Below the pieces are notes generated by a model. It was not told where the DNA came from. It saw only the letters and a list, made by a program, of their open reading frames with translations, and made no database searches. 49,243 nucleotides of DNA from Vibrio lentus (GTDB taxonomy: Bacteria > Pseudomonadota > Gammaproteobacteria > Enterobacterales > Vibrionaceae). The stretch lies in NCBI RefSeq assembly GCF_002875945.1, contig NZ_MCZK01000116.1, positions 1-49,243 on the forward strand, in the 5' to 3' direction. Position numbers and translations under genes: made by a program. Of this stretch, positions 6,846 to 15,225 are shown piece by piece; the first letter of the stretch is position 1; every line of letters begins with the position of its first letter.

Positions 6846-8836
6846 CAATTTACCTTTGTAATTGCGCCTTGAATTTGCACCATGGCTCCGGCTTTTATTT
6901 GTGTCATGGCGCTGCCGTTAACCGACACTAACGCTGCTTTTACATCGGCCTTACCTTGGCCTTCAATATTTATCATTGCGGCTTTCATCTCTGCTTTTGC
7001 TTTACCTGAAACAGAGACTTGAGGGGCGTCGATCTTAATACCACTAGCGCTGATCTCGATTTTACTCGCACCCACTTTGAGTTCGATCTTCGATTTACCA
7101 CAGATCGACACTTGGTTGCCATCAACGCTGACTGTCGATTTAGCCGCAATATTGATGTTGGAAGCGGCATTGAGGTTTAGATCTTTCTCACTGTCACCAG
7201 TCCAGTTATCTTTACTTTTAGCAGTAAGTGTTTTATCGCTTTCGACTTGAATGTCTTCTTTAACGTTTAAGGTCGCACTCTTCTCAACTTGAGTCATTTT
7301 CATGCCTTTAATCGTTGACTGGCTGTCGTTATTTACGTCCAGTAGCCAATCTTTTTCAGCCCGTAAGTATACTTGCTCTTTGTCTTTTTGATCTTCAAAA
7401 CGTAGTTCGTTTCCTTGCTTGCTGCTGCCCTTAGGCGTTGAACGAGTTTTGATACCATTTTGAGTATCAGAGGTGTATGGGGCTGAGCTGTTTTTGTTGT
7501 ATAGAGAGCCAGTCACGATAGGACGACTGGGGTCGCCATCAATATATTGTATAATCACTTCATCACCAATGCGTGGTGTGAATTGAGAACCGAAGCCTTT
7601 ACTGGCAAGCCCTTGCGATACGGGCAACCAACATGAACTGTTTTGGTCATTTTTTCCGACTCTATCCCAGTGAAACTGCACTTTTACTCGGCCCAACTTA
7701 TCTCGGTAAATCTCTTCTCCCTTCGGCCCGCTGACGGTTGCTGTATGTAAGCTATGGACACGCGGTTTATCTAATATTTCTGGACGAAAGACCAGTGATG
7801 AAGGGATGCAAGAAAACTGATTTTGATACGCGACCTCGTTTTTTGATTCTTCTCTGGATATGCGATGTGATAGATGAGTGACGATGTACTCTTGGTTCAT
7901 TGAACCGAGAGGATGGTTAGTTAGTACAAATTTATAGCCACAAGCTAGCGTCGCTAAACTGGATGATGAGTGAGAGGCTGACTTCTTAAGATCTAACGCT
8001 TCCATATGCATTTTTGCTGCGTCGCGGACTTCATTTTTATTCTCGTGACCAAATGCAAAGAGTTCTTGTGTCAATGAAGTTGACGCGTAACTTTCGGTGC
8101 TTTTACGGGTGCCGCTATCAAAAAATTCAGCCAGTTCTTGAGTATGATCGGCGACAGATACCCTTCCACTGCCAACATAATGGGATTGACTCCACGTTGT
8201 TAGTACGTGCTGCTGATTGTTGCCACCTATTTGATAGCTTAACTTTGGATCAGATATTTTCTCAAATCGTTGATTTGAATCGCCAATGCAGACTGTCGAC
8301 TTATTGGATTGATGCTGTACGTGGTAGTGCCAACCTTCGCTTGCTAACAAGCGCCGTATAAAAGCTTGGTCGGTTTCATCAAGTTGAACACAATACTCAT
8401 GCTTTCTCCCATTTCCGGAAAGGGAAAAGTGAAAATAGCTTTTGAGAGCAGCTTGTTCTAACAGTTTTTCAATGATCTGTTTCGTTGTCATGTTTTGAAA
8501 AATCTGACGACTTCGCTTGTATTTTAGCAAGCTAAGATGATCAAGTATTTCTATTTGATAATAAAACTGGTGCTTGTCTTTGCTATATCCTGTGAATTGC
8601 AGAGTGCTACATATGCCTGAAAAAAAGCGCTTTCCGGCATTAAACTCGTAAGACACACAAACTGCTTTGCCAAGGTTTTTGGTATCGATCTCCATGTTTG
8701 CCGCGATGGAAACTGAAAATTTGCAACCTCCAGATATGCTTTCCTCACCAATTAACTGGGTGACAATATAACTTTTGCTATCTGAAAGCTTGATGGTGAG
8801 GGAGCGGGTTTGGTGCTTTAATTCATTACTGCTCAT
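6845..8836 (-). CDS. vgrG: T6SS spike protein VgrG/TssI
   Basis: About 663 residues. The N-terminal gp27-like region (roughly 1-370) is followed by the gp5-like OB-fold region with GRVKVQFHWDR, CWLPVSQG and GDEVIIQYIDGDPSRPIV. The protein ends in a beta-helix needle of short repeats rich in Ala/Lys/Val/Ser (for example INIAAKSTVSVDGNQV). No extra C-terminal effector domain is present. It trimerises as the spike on the Hcp tube. The ATG at 8836 is my preferred start; a GTG two codons earlier (8842) is possible. It is the first gene of a leftward operon with the adaptor-like and PAAR genes, divergent from tssA. Confidence 0.96.
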   Translation of the reverse strand: MSSNELKHQTRSLTIKLSDSKSYIVTQLIGEESISGGCKFSVSIAANMEIDTKNLGKAVCVSYEFNAGKRFFSGICSTLQFTGYSKDKHQFYYQIEILDHLSLLKYKRSRQIFQNMTTKQIIEKLLEQAALKSYFHFSLSGNGRKHEYCVQLDETDQAFIRRLLASEGWHYHVQHQSNKSTVCIGDSNQRFEKISDPKLSYQIGGNNQQHVLTTWSQSHYVGSGRVSVADHTQELAEFFDSGTRKSTESYASTSLTQELFAFGHENKNEVRDAAKMHMEALDLKKSASHSSSSLATLACGYKFVLTNHPLGSMNQEYIVTHLSHRISREESKNEVAYQNQFSCIPSSLVFRPEILDKPRVHSLHTATVSGPKGEEIYRDKLGRVKVQFHWDRVGKNDQNSSCWLPVSQGLASKGFGSQFTPRIGDEVIIQYIDGDPSRPIVTGSLYNKNSSAPYTSDTQNGIKTRSTPKGSSKQGNELRFEDQKDKEQVYLRAEKDWLLDVNNDSQSTIKGMKMTQVEKSATLNVKEDIQVESDKTLTAKSKDNWTGDSEKDLNLNAASNINIAAKSTVSVDGNQVSICGKSKIELKVGASKIEISASGIKIDAPQVSVSGKAKAEMKAAMINIEGQGKADVKAALVSVNGSAMTQIKAGAMVQIQGAITKVN

Positions 8837-8842
8837 ATTCAC

Positions 8843-9359
8843 TTAATTCACTATTAAATAACAATTGATACCATTATTACTTGATGTAATGACATCAACG
8901 TTCAGGATTTACGCATCTAATCTATTTCGAGTTAGAGCTTAATTCAAGGTAATTTGTTTAACATATTGCTATTTGAATGTGATGAAAGCGATTGCTTTGA
9001 GGTCATTCTCAAAGATGTTTAACTTTAAATGGTAAACTTTCTCGCTAATTCTTTATTGGTGCATATCTATTTTCTAGGTATTTAAGAGATCGTTAATATA
9101 TTTGTTTATAGCGTTATCTTGGGCTTAAAGCCTTTAAATCATGGGTTTATGTTTTTTCTGGTTTTAAGTTATCTATCAAAAGAGGTCTGATGACCTAAAA
9201 ATGATTATAAAAAAATATCATTTTCAATTAATATATATCACTTATTGTTAATTGATTTTAATAAGATGTTATTTCTCCATAAAAAGAAGAATTTGTCAGG
9301 CTGAGATAATTCAATGCCTCTAGCTTTTTTCTTTCAGGGGGAATAGCGATTGAACTTAA
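8843..9359. promoter_or_regulatory. Divergent intergenic region between vgrG and tssA
   Basis: A very AT-rich stretch of about 0.5 kb that must contain the promoters for the leftward spike operon and the long rightward T6SS operon. I searched by eye for a sigma-54 -24/-12 element (TGGCAC-N5-TTGC) on both strands and found none, and no convincing -35/-10 pair stands out. There is no gene here. The high AT content would suit silencing by H-NS, but that is inference. Confidence 0.5.
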
Positions 9360-10787
9360 TTGGAACTTGAACGGATAGTTGAAATAGAGTGGGAACCTAT
9401 GCCTTTTTCAAAGCATCAAATTGAGCAACTTTCTACACCTCTGAGTGATGATTCTATCTGTGGCGTTTATCTTAAACTGGATAAAGGTGCTTTTCGCCCA
9501 TTACGTAATGAATTTAATGTCGCGCAAACTGCGCTGCGTAAGCTAATTCAAAACCCTAGTGCTGACGAGAAAGACGCGTTACAAGAGGCATGTCTAAGTA
9601 GCTGGAAGACTCTCTCAGACAGTTTGTTTGAACAGTTTTCAAATACAACCAGAGATATCGAGCTCATCTCATGGTTTGTTGCCGCTCAGCTCCTTCTCGA
9701 TAGCACGTTAGAAAGTGCTGCGAATAGCCTTGAGTGGTTAGCCGATTTAAGTGAGAAGCACTGGGATCACCTAAACCCTGTACTGCCAATTGAAAAGCTG
9801 AAATCTGATGATAAGGACAAAGAGAGAGAGCAAGCTGATGCAAAAGTTAAAGCATTTTTACAATTAGTTGGTGATAGCGAGGAAAGCTCGATTCTCTATG
9901 CACCGATGCTGCAACTGCCCTTAGTTGGGGAAGTGACGTTTTTTGATTTTCAAAGTGCAGAGAGAAAAGGCGAAATCAGCCAACTGAAATCTACGCTTAC
10001 GACCACGGTGGCGCAAGAGCGCTACGCGATTCAATTCAAGATGGAAAATGCCAAACGTTGTATCTCCCAGTTGGAGCGTTTGTCAGCGTTAGTGAGCACT
10101 CATTGTCAGTCTGTAGGCAGTCAAAGTACCAACTTTGGATTTGCGAAGTCACTGCTTACCCGTGTTGAAAACGCTTTGGTTCATTTAAGTGGAATTAAGC
10201 TAGCCCCGAAAGCGGAGGCCAAGACAGCAGAGCAAGAGGTTACCGAAAATTTAGTTTCTGACGGTGATCAGCCAAGCCATATGGATGCAAAACCGATAGA
10301 ACCAATACCTATGGCATCAGAGCAAGCTCAGACCGTAAGTCAACACTTACACGCAGGAAATCTCTCTGAACTGGGTAACTTAAACAACATGAACCGAGAC
10401 TTAGCTTTCCATTTGCTGAGAGAAGTCTCTGATTATTTTCGCCAGAGCGAACCGCATAGCCCAATTTCATTCTTGTTAGAAAAATCGATTCGATGGGGAT
10501 ATTTATCCTTACCAGAGTTGTTGCAAGAAATGATGTCGGAACAAAACGGTGACGCTCTTAGTACGATTTTTAATGCCGCCGGATTGAATCATCTCGATCA
10601 GGTTTTGCTGCCGGAGGTGAATACTCCAACGGTGGACATTGAGAGCCCCCAGACACCTCAAGCGACGCCTCCCGTTTCGGGGCCGCCAAGTGTCGAAGAG
10701 CATGTATCTCAGACTTCCCCTGTAGATACCCAATCTAAGCAATATGAAAAACCACAACCATCCGCTACGTCGGCTCTGAGTTGGTAA
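9360..10787 (+). CDS. tssA: T6SS baseplate/cap protein TssA (ImpA family)
   Basis: 475 residues if the TTG at 9360 is used; an ATG at 9399 (MPFSKHQIEQL) is an alternative start. The N-terminal ImpA domain is present (PLSDDSICGVYLKLDKGAFRPLRNEF, then a Trp-rich region near LEWLADLSEKHWDHLNPVLP). The C-terminal part contains HSPISFLLEKSIRWG, typical of TssA. A Ser/Pro/Thr-rich tail closes the protein. TssA coordinates tail-tube and sheath assembly between baseplate and distal end. It is the first gene of the rightward cluster, 28 nt before hcp. Confidence 0.9.
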   Translation: MELERIVEIEWEPMPFSKHQIEQLSTPLSDDSICGVYLKLDKGAFRPLRNEFNVAQTALRKLIQNPSADEKDALQEACLSSWKTLSDSLFEQFSNTTRDIELISWFVAAQLLLDSTLESAANSLEWLADLSEKHWDHLNPVLPIEKLKSDDKDKEREQADAKVKAFLQLVGDSEESSILYAPMLQLPLVGEVTFFDFQSAERKGEISQLKSTLTTTVAQERYAIQFKMENAKRCISQLERLSALVSTHCQSVGSQSTNFGFAKSLLTRVENALVHLSGIKLAPKAEAKTAEQEVTENLVSDGDQPSHMDAKPIEPIPMASEQAQTVSQHLHAGNLSELGNLNNMNRDLAFHLLREVSDYFRQSEPHSPISFLLEKSIRWGYLSLPELLQEMMSEQNGDALSTIFNAAGLNHLDQVLLPEVNTPTVDIESPQTPQATPPVSGPPSVEEHVSQTSPVDTQSKQYEKPQPSATSALSW

Positions 10788-10815
10788 TTGTGTTAAAAAA
10801 AAATAAGGAAAAATC

Positions 10816-11346
10816 ATGGCAAGTATTTACATGCGTGTAAGCGGTCTTCAAGTTGAGGGCGCAGCGACTATCGGTCAGCTAGAAACGGCTGAAGGTAAAA
10901 ATGACGGTTGGTTTGCAATCAACTCTTACTCTTGGGGTGGCGTTCGTAACGTTGCTATGGACATTGGTAATGGCACCAATGCGGATTCAGGCATGGTTGG
11001 CGTAAGCGAAGTTAGCGTAACTAAAGAAGTCGATGGTGCTTCTGAAGATTTGCTGTCTTACCTATTCAACCCAGGTAAAGAAGGTAAAACAGTTGAGGTA
11101 GCATTTACTAAACCTTCTAACGATGGTCAAGGTGCAGACGTTTACTTCCAAGTTAAGCTAGAAAAAGCACGTCTAGTTTCTTACAACGTGAGCGGCACTG
11201 ACGGTTCTCAACCGTACGAAAGCCTATCTCTTTCTTACACTTCTATTTCTCAGAAACATCACTACGAGAAAGAAGGTGGTGAACTACAAAGCGGTGGTGT
11301 TGTGACTTACGACCTACCGACCGGAAAAATGACTTCTGGTAAGTAA
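10816..11346 (+). CDS. hcp: T6SS tube protein Hcp/TssD
   Basis: 176 residues, the normal Hcp length, beginning MASIYMRVSGLQVEG and containing the family pattern of beta strands (EVSVTKEVDGASEDLL, VYFQVKLEKARLVSY, ESLSLSYTSIS). It forms stacked hexameric rings making the inner tube of the contractile machine and carries small effectors. A TAAGGA ribosome site precedes the ATG. Codons are of the highly expressed type, as expected for the most abundant component. A gap of 72 nt separates it from tssB. Confidence 0.96.
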   Translation: MASIYMRVSGLQVEGAATIGQLETAEGKNDGWFAINSYSWGGVRNVAMDIGNGTNADSGMVGVSEVSVTKEVDGASEDLLSYLFNPGKEGKTVEVAFTKPSNDGQGADVYFQVKLEKARLVSYNVSGTDGSQPYESLSLSYTSISQKHHYEKEGGELQSGGVVTYDLPTGKMTSGK

Positions 11347-11418
11347 TTCTTTCATTAGATATGTCACGTTCAGTGGCATGTCTATTTCATGAATATCTCA
11401 TTTTAGGACACCGTTGTT

Positions 11419-11928
11419 ATGGCATTGAACTCACAACATAAGCGCGTTAGTAAAAACCGTGTCAGCATCACCTATGATGTTGAAACGAATGGCGCTGTAG
11501 AGACGAAAGAGCTGCCGTTTGTTGTTGGCGTAATTGGCGATTTTTCAGGCCACAAACCAGAACCAGAAAAAGTTGATTTAGAAGAGCGAGAGTTCACGGG
11601 TATCGATAAAGACAACTTCGATACAGTGATGGGGCAAATTCACCCACGCCTTTCGTACAAAGTTGATAACAAGCTAGCTAATGATGATAGCCAGTTTGAA
11701 GTGAACTTAAGTTTCCGTTCGATGAAAGATTTCCACCCAGAGAACTTAGTTGATCAAATTGAGCCGCTTAAGCAGTTGGTTGAAACACGTAACCAGCTAA
11801 AAGTACTCCTAAGCAAAGCCGATCGTTCGAGAGATCTTGAGCGTCTACTGAAAGAAGTTCTGCAAAGCGCAGATGCCATCAATGGTTTAGCTCAAGAACT
11901 AGGTTTGAGCAAAGAGGGAGCGGAATAA
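11419..11928 (+). CDS. tssB: T6SS contractile sheath small subunit TssB
   Basis: 169 residues, typical of TssB/VipA. Characteristic segments are KNRVSITYDVETNGA, LPFVVGVIGDFSGH and MGQIHPRLSYKVDNKL, ending in a helix-rich C-terminus (LKEVLQSADAINGLAQEL). It pairs with TssC to build the sheath around the Hcp tube. Its stop overlaps the tssC start by one base (TAATG), so the two subunits are translationally coupled. Confidence 0.96.
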   Translation: MALNSQHKRVSKNRVSITYDVETNGAVETKELPFVVGVIGDFSGHKPEPEKVDLEEREFTGIDKDNFDTVMGQIHPRLSYKVDNKLANDDSQFEVNLSFRSMKDFHPENLVDQIEPLKQLVETRNQLKVLLSKADRSRDLERLLKEVLQSADAINGLAQELGLSKEGAE

Positions 11929-13409
11929 TGTCTGTAGTAGAACAACAAGCAGTACAAGGTGCTACTGAAGCAGAAGCAACGCAGAGCTTTCTTGACCGAG
12001 CGATCAACGCAACAGCACAAACACCAGTAGATACGACAAAAGAGCTATTGAGCATCATGGCTTCTCAAGCGCTGGAAGGTACAGTGACTTGGGATAAGAA
12101 CCTAACGCTGACGATTGAAAAAGCAATCAGTGCGCTAGACAGTAAAATCTCTGAGCAGCTGTCAACGGTGATGCAAAACGGTGAGTTCCAAAAAATGGAA
12201 GGCTCATGGCTAGGTTTGCAAAAGCTTGTGAAAAACAGCGAGCTAGGCCCAGATCTGAAAATAAAACTGGCGGATTACACCAAAGATGAATTGCTAGAGC
12301 AATTTGAAGATGCACCAGCGATCGATCGCAGCCGTTTCTTTAATATGGTTTATCAAGAAGAATTTGGTACAGCTGGTGGTCAGCCATACGGCGCACTGCT
12401 AGGTGACTACGAATTTGGTTATGGTGATGAAGACGTAGCTCTGCTACGTTACATGGGTGAAGTTGCTTCTGCATCTCACGCACCTTTCGTTGCTGCGGCG
12501 AATGCAAGTATGTTCGACTTCAACGCATTCAGTAGCTTTTCTGAAGGCAAACCAGTTGCAGCGGGCTTTGATTCGCCAGCATACGCAAGCTGGAATGCAT
12601 TCCGTGAAAGCGATGATTCACGCTACGTTGCTCTGACTCTACCGAAAACGATGGCTCGCCTTCCTTACGGTGCAGAAACCGTTCCAGTTAAATCATTTGC
12701 ATTTGAAGAGCTTCAAACTCGCGACAACGGTCAGCAAGTTGTGTCTTCAGACGGCGATTTTGTATGGAGCAATGCAGCGTATGAGTTTGGTCTTCTGATG
12801 ACTCAAGCTTACACCAAGTACGGTTGGTGTACGGCGATCCGCGGTACTGAGAACGGCGGTAAAGTTGAGAACCTGCCAAACTTCACTCACTACTCTGATG
12901 CCGGTGACTTGCTACAGCAATGTCCGACAGAAGTTAACCTAACGGATGAGCGTGAGAAAGAGCTGAGTGATCTTGGCTTCTTGCCACTGGTTCACTACAA
13001 AAACACCAACTACGCGGTGTTTATGGGGGCTCAGACTGCGCATAAATCAAAAACGTACACAGACCCAGATGCAACGGCAAACGCGGCAATTTCAGCACGT
13101 CTTCCATACACAATGGCAAGCAGCCGAATCGCACAGTACCTAAAAGTAATGGGCCGTGATCGTATTGGTTCAAACCTAGATCCAAACGACGTTGAGAAAG
13201 AGTTGAACTCTTGGATCAACCAATACGTTAACCCAAATGCGATTGGTAACGATGCGAAAGCAACACATCCATTGGTTGAAGCGAAAGTGACAGTAGAAGA
13301 GCAAGCTGGACGCCCAGGTGCTTACTCTGCAGTGGCTTACTTACGCCCTTGGCTGCAAATGGAAGAGCTAACCACTTCACTACGAATGGTTGCGAACATT
13401 CCTGGCTAA
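11928..13409 (+). CDS. tssC: T6SS contractile sheath large subunit TssC
   Basis: 493 residues, standard for TssC/VipB. Recognisable segments are GSWLGLQKLVKNSE, the strongly conserved GALLGDYEFGYG, and ALTLPKTMARLPYGAETVPV, with the C-terminal PGAYSAVAYLRPWLQMEELT. It is the main sheath subunit, extended before firing and contracted after, then disassembled by ClpV. It is followed 47 nt later by a second, diverged TssC-like gene. Confidence 0.96.
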   Translation: MSVVEQQAVQGATEAEATQSFLDRAINATAQTPVDTTKELLSIMASQALEGTVTWDKNLTLTIEKAISALDSKISEQLSTVMQNGEFQKMEGSWLGLQKLVKNSELGPDLKIKLADYTKDELLEQFEDAPAIDRSRFFNMVYQEEFGTAGGQPYGALLGDYEFGYGDEDVALLRYMGEVASASHAPFVAAANASMFDFNAFSSFSEGKPVAAGFDSPAYASWNAFRESDDSRYVALTLPKTMARLPYGAETVPVKSFAFEELQTRDNGQQVVSSDGDFVWSNAAYEFGLLMTQAYTKYGWCTAIRGTENGGKVENLPNFTHYSDAGDLLQQCPTEVNLTDEREKELSDLGFLPLVHYKNTNYAVFMGAQTAHKSKTYTDPDATANAAISARLPYTMASSRIAQYLKVMGRDRIGSNLDPNDVEKELNSWINQYVNPNAIGNDAKATHPLVEAKVTVEEQAGRPGAYSAVAYLRPWLQMEELTTSLRMVANIPG

Positions 13410-13456
13410 CTTCTATTCGGGGGCGCTGTCCTCGAATGTTTTGAACTGAGTTGCTG

Positions 13457-14812
13457 ATGTATACAGATTCCGAATTTGACCGCATTTTAGCTGAGAATCC
13501 TGCCTGGCAGGAGCTGTTACTGTGCGCGAGAAGTCAGTCGGTGACTCAATTCAAAGCATTGTTGGTTCGTTTGATCTCCGAGATTGATACGTCAATAAGT
13601 GAACAGTTGTCGGACGTTATCCAACACCCTAACTATAAGCAGTTAGAAGCCTCTTGGACGGGGCTTAAATCGTTAGCGCAGCTGCAAGTATCCCAACGTC
13701 GAGTCAAAATCAAAATGCTCGACTTGAGTTGGAGTATGGTTTCGGCAGATCTCAATTACTCTTTCGATCTAAAGCAGTCATCCCTATACCGAAAACTGTA
13801 TTCAAATGAGCTGGATACCGCCGGTGGTAGCCCATTTGGCATGGTGATGGTCGACCACAAGGTCTCGGCTGATTACCCCGATGATCAGGAGTATGACGAT
13901 CTCTACACCCTTCAACTGCTCTCTGAGCTGGGGGAGCTCTCTTTTTGCCCAATGGTGCTCGGAACCGACGAGTTTTTCTTTGGTGATGAACCGAGAAGGC
14001 TGCTTCACGACAGTGCGAGAATTAATCGCATTCTTACTAGTCGAGATTTTGTTTCATGGCAGCTGCTACGAGAAAAAAACTCATCACGATTTTTGCATTT
14101 GGTGATGCCAGAACATTTGATTCGTCAACCATATCGTCAATATCAGGCTGGATTTGTTTTTAACGAACGCCAGCAAGAGAAATATGCCTTATGGGGCAGC
14201 AGCGCTTACCTCTTGCTCGGTAATGTAATGCGAGAGTTTGACCGAATCAGTTGGTTTGGATTCCTGCGTTCTTACGATGAGACAGGTTCATATGGGGCTA
14301 TCGTTCAGGACTCAAAAGAGCTTAAGACCAAGGTAGACATCTACAGTGAAGATGATGGCTTTTGGTCATCCCAAGGGTTCATGCCTTTAACCAGTATTTA
14401 CTTAAGTGGCCATAAAGGTTTCTTTAGCAATCAATCTGTTTGGCAAGCACCTGATGAAGCTCAACGTCAGCTCGGTATGCTCCAAACCAACCTAATGGCT
14501 TGCCGATTTGCCCATTACATCAAGGTTCAAATTCGTGACCAAGTTGGTCGATATGACAGCGCAGAAAGTTGTCGACGTAGTCTAGAACGATGGCTAGAGC
14601 AGTTTATTAGCAACGTCAATTATGGTGAGGATGCCGTACTTGCCCGATACCCGCTGAGGTCTTGCTATGTAAGCATTGAAGAGGCTCCTCATGATAAAAC
14701 CCGCTACCTATGCGAGATCATGCTTCAGCCTCAATATCAATACGAAATGATGGATGCGAAAGTGGTGTTAACTACCTCGGTATCTGGCACTGAGGTTGGA
14801 GAGACATCATGA
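13457..14812 (+). CDS. Second TssC-like sheath protein (diverged paralogue)
   Basis: 451 residues from the ATG at 13457 (a TTG two codons upstream is in frame). It follows the TssC plan with substitutions: QLEASWTGLKSL for SWLGLQKL, DTAGGSPFGMVMVDHKV for the GALLGDYEF region, and RYLCEIMLQPQYQYEMM at the C-terminus. The family Pfam-type core is intact, so it is not a pseudogene. Tandem TssC-like genes are known in some T6SS loci, but the role of the second copy is not settled; capping or a specialised sheath end is possible. It overlaps tssE by 4 nt (ATGA). Confidence 0.9.
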   Translation: MYTDSEFDRILAENPAWQELLLCARSQSVTQFKALLVRLISEIDTSISEQLSDVIQHPNYKQLEASWTGLKSLAQLQVSQRRVKIKMLDLSWSMVSADLNYSFDLKQSSLYRKLYSNELDTAGGSPFGMVMVDHKVSADYPDDQEYDDLYTLQLLSELGELSFCPMVLGTDEFFFGDEPRRLLHDSARINRILTSRDFVSWQLLREKNSSRFLHLVMPEHLIRQPYRQYQAGFVFNERQQEKYALWGSSAYLLLGNVMREFDRISWFGFLRSYDETGSYGAIVQDSKELKTKVDIYSEDDGFWSSQGFMPLTSIYLSGHKGFFSNQSVWQAPDEAQRQLGMLQTNLMACRFAHYIKVQIRDQVGRYDSAESCRRSLERWLEQFISNVNYGEDAVLARYPLRSCYVSIEEAPHDKTRYLCEIMLQPQYQYEMMDAKVVLTTSVSGTEVGETS

Positions 14813-15225
14813 GCTTAATGGCTAAGTTAACCCAAAGCTGGAATGACGATATCGACAGCGTTCGAGATGCAATTGTTGATAACGTCTGTGATCTTATTTC
14901 CAGCCGAGCACCTCTGTGCTCAGAGATGTTTTTATCGGAAAAAGGAACGATTGCCGAGTTCGGTATGCGTAACATGGCTCGCGCTCAAAGTAAAAACAAC
15001 ACCAGTGATATTGTCGCAGAAATTGAGGTGCTGATCCGAAACTTCGAACTTCGCCTGAGCCAGGTAGAGATTGATGTTCAAGAAGGGGAATTGGGTAGCA
15101 ATCAATTGAGTTTTCGCCTTTCCGCCGTGGTGCATTCAGAGCTCGGTGATGAGGCGATCGTACTAGATTCTTTTTTGGATTTGAGCAGCAACAAACTAGA
15201 TGTAAGGAACTCGAATTTTGTCTGA
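14809..15225 (+). CDS. tssE: T6SS baseplate protein TssE (gp25-like)
   Basis: 138 residues, within the usual TssE range. The gp25/GPW-type core is visible with SRAPLCSEMF, a short Gly-rich spacer, VLIRNFELRLSQVEIDVQEG and the hydrophobic strand NQLSFRLSAVVH. TssE connects the baseplate wedge to the first sheath ring. It overlaps the preceding sheath paralogue by 4 nt and the following tssF by 8 nt, which shows tight co-translation. Confidence 0.9.
   Translation: MSLMAKLTQSWNDDIDSVRDAIVDNVCDLISSRAPLCSEMFLSEKGTIAEFGMRNMARAQSKNNTSDIVAEIEVLIRNFELRLSQVEIDVQEGELGSNQLSFRLSAVVHSELGDEAIVLDSFLDLSSNKLDVRNSNFV

Noticed and set aside
8843..9359. Possible sigma-54 promoter for the T6SS
   Set aside because: No GG-N10-GC core with the right surroundings could be found on either strand by eye.
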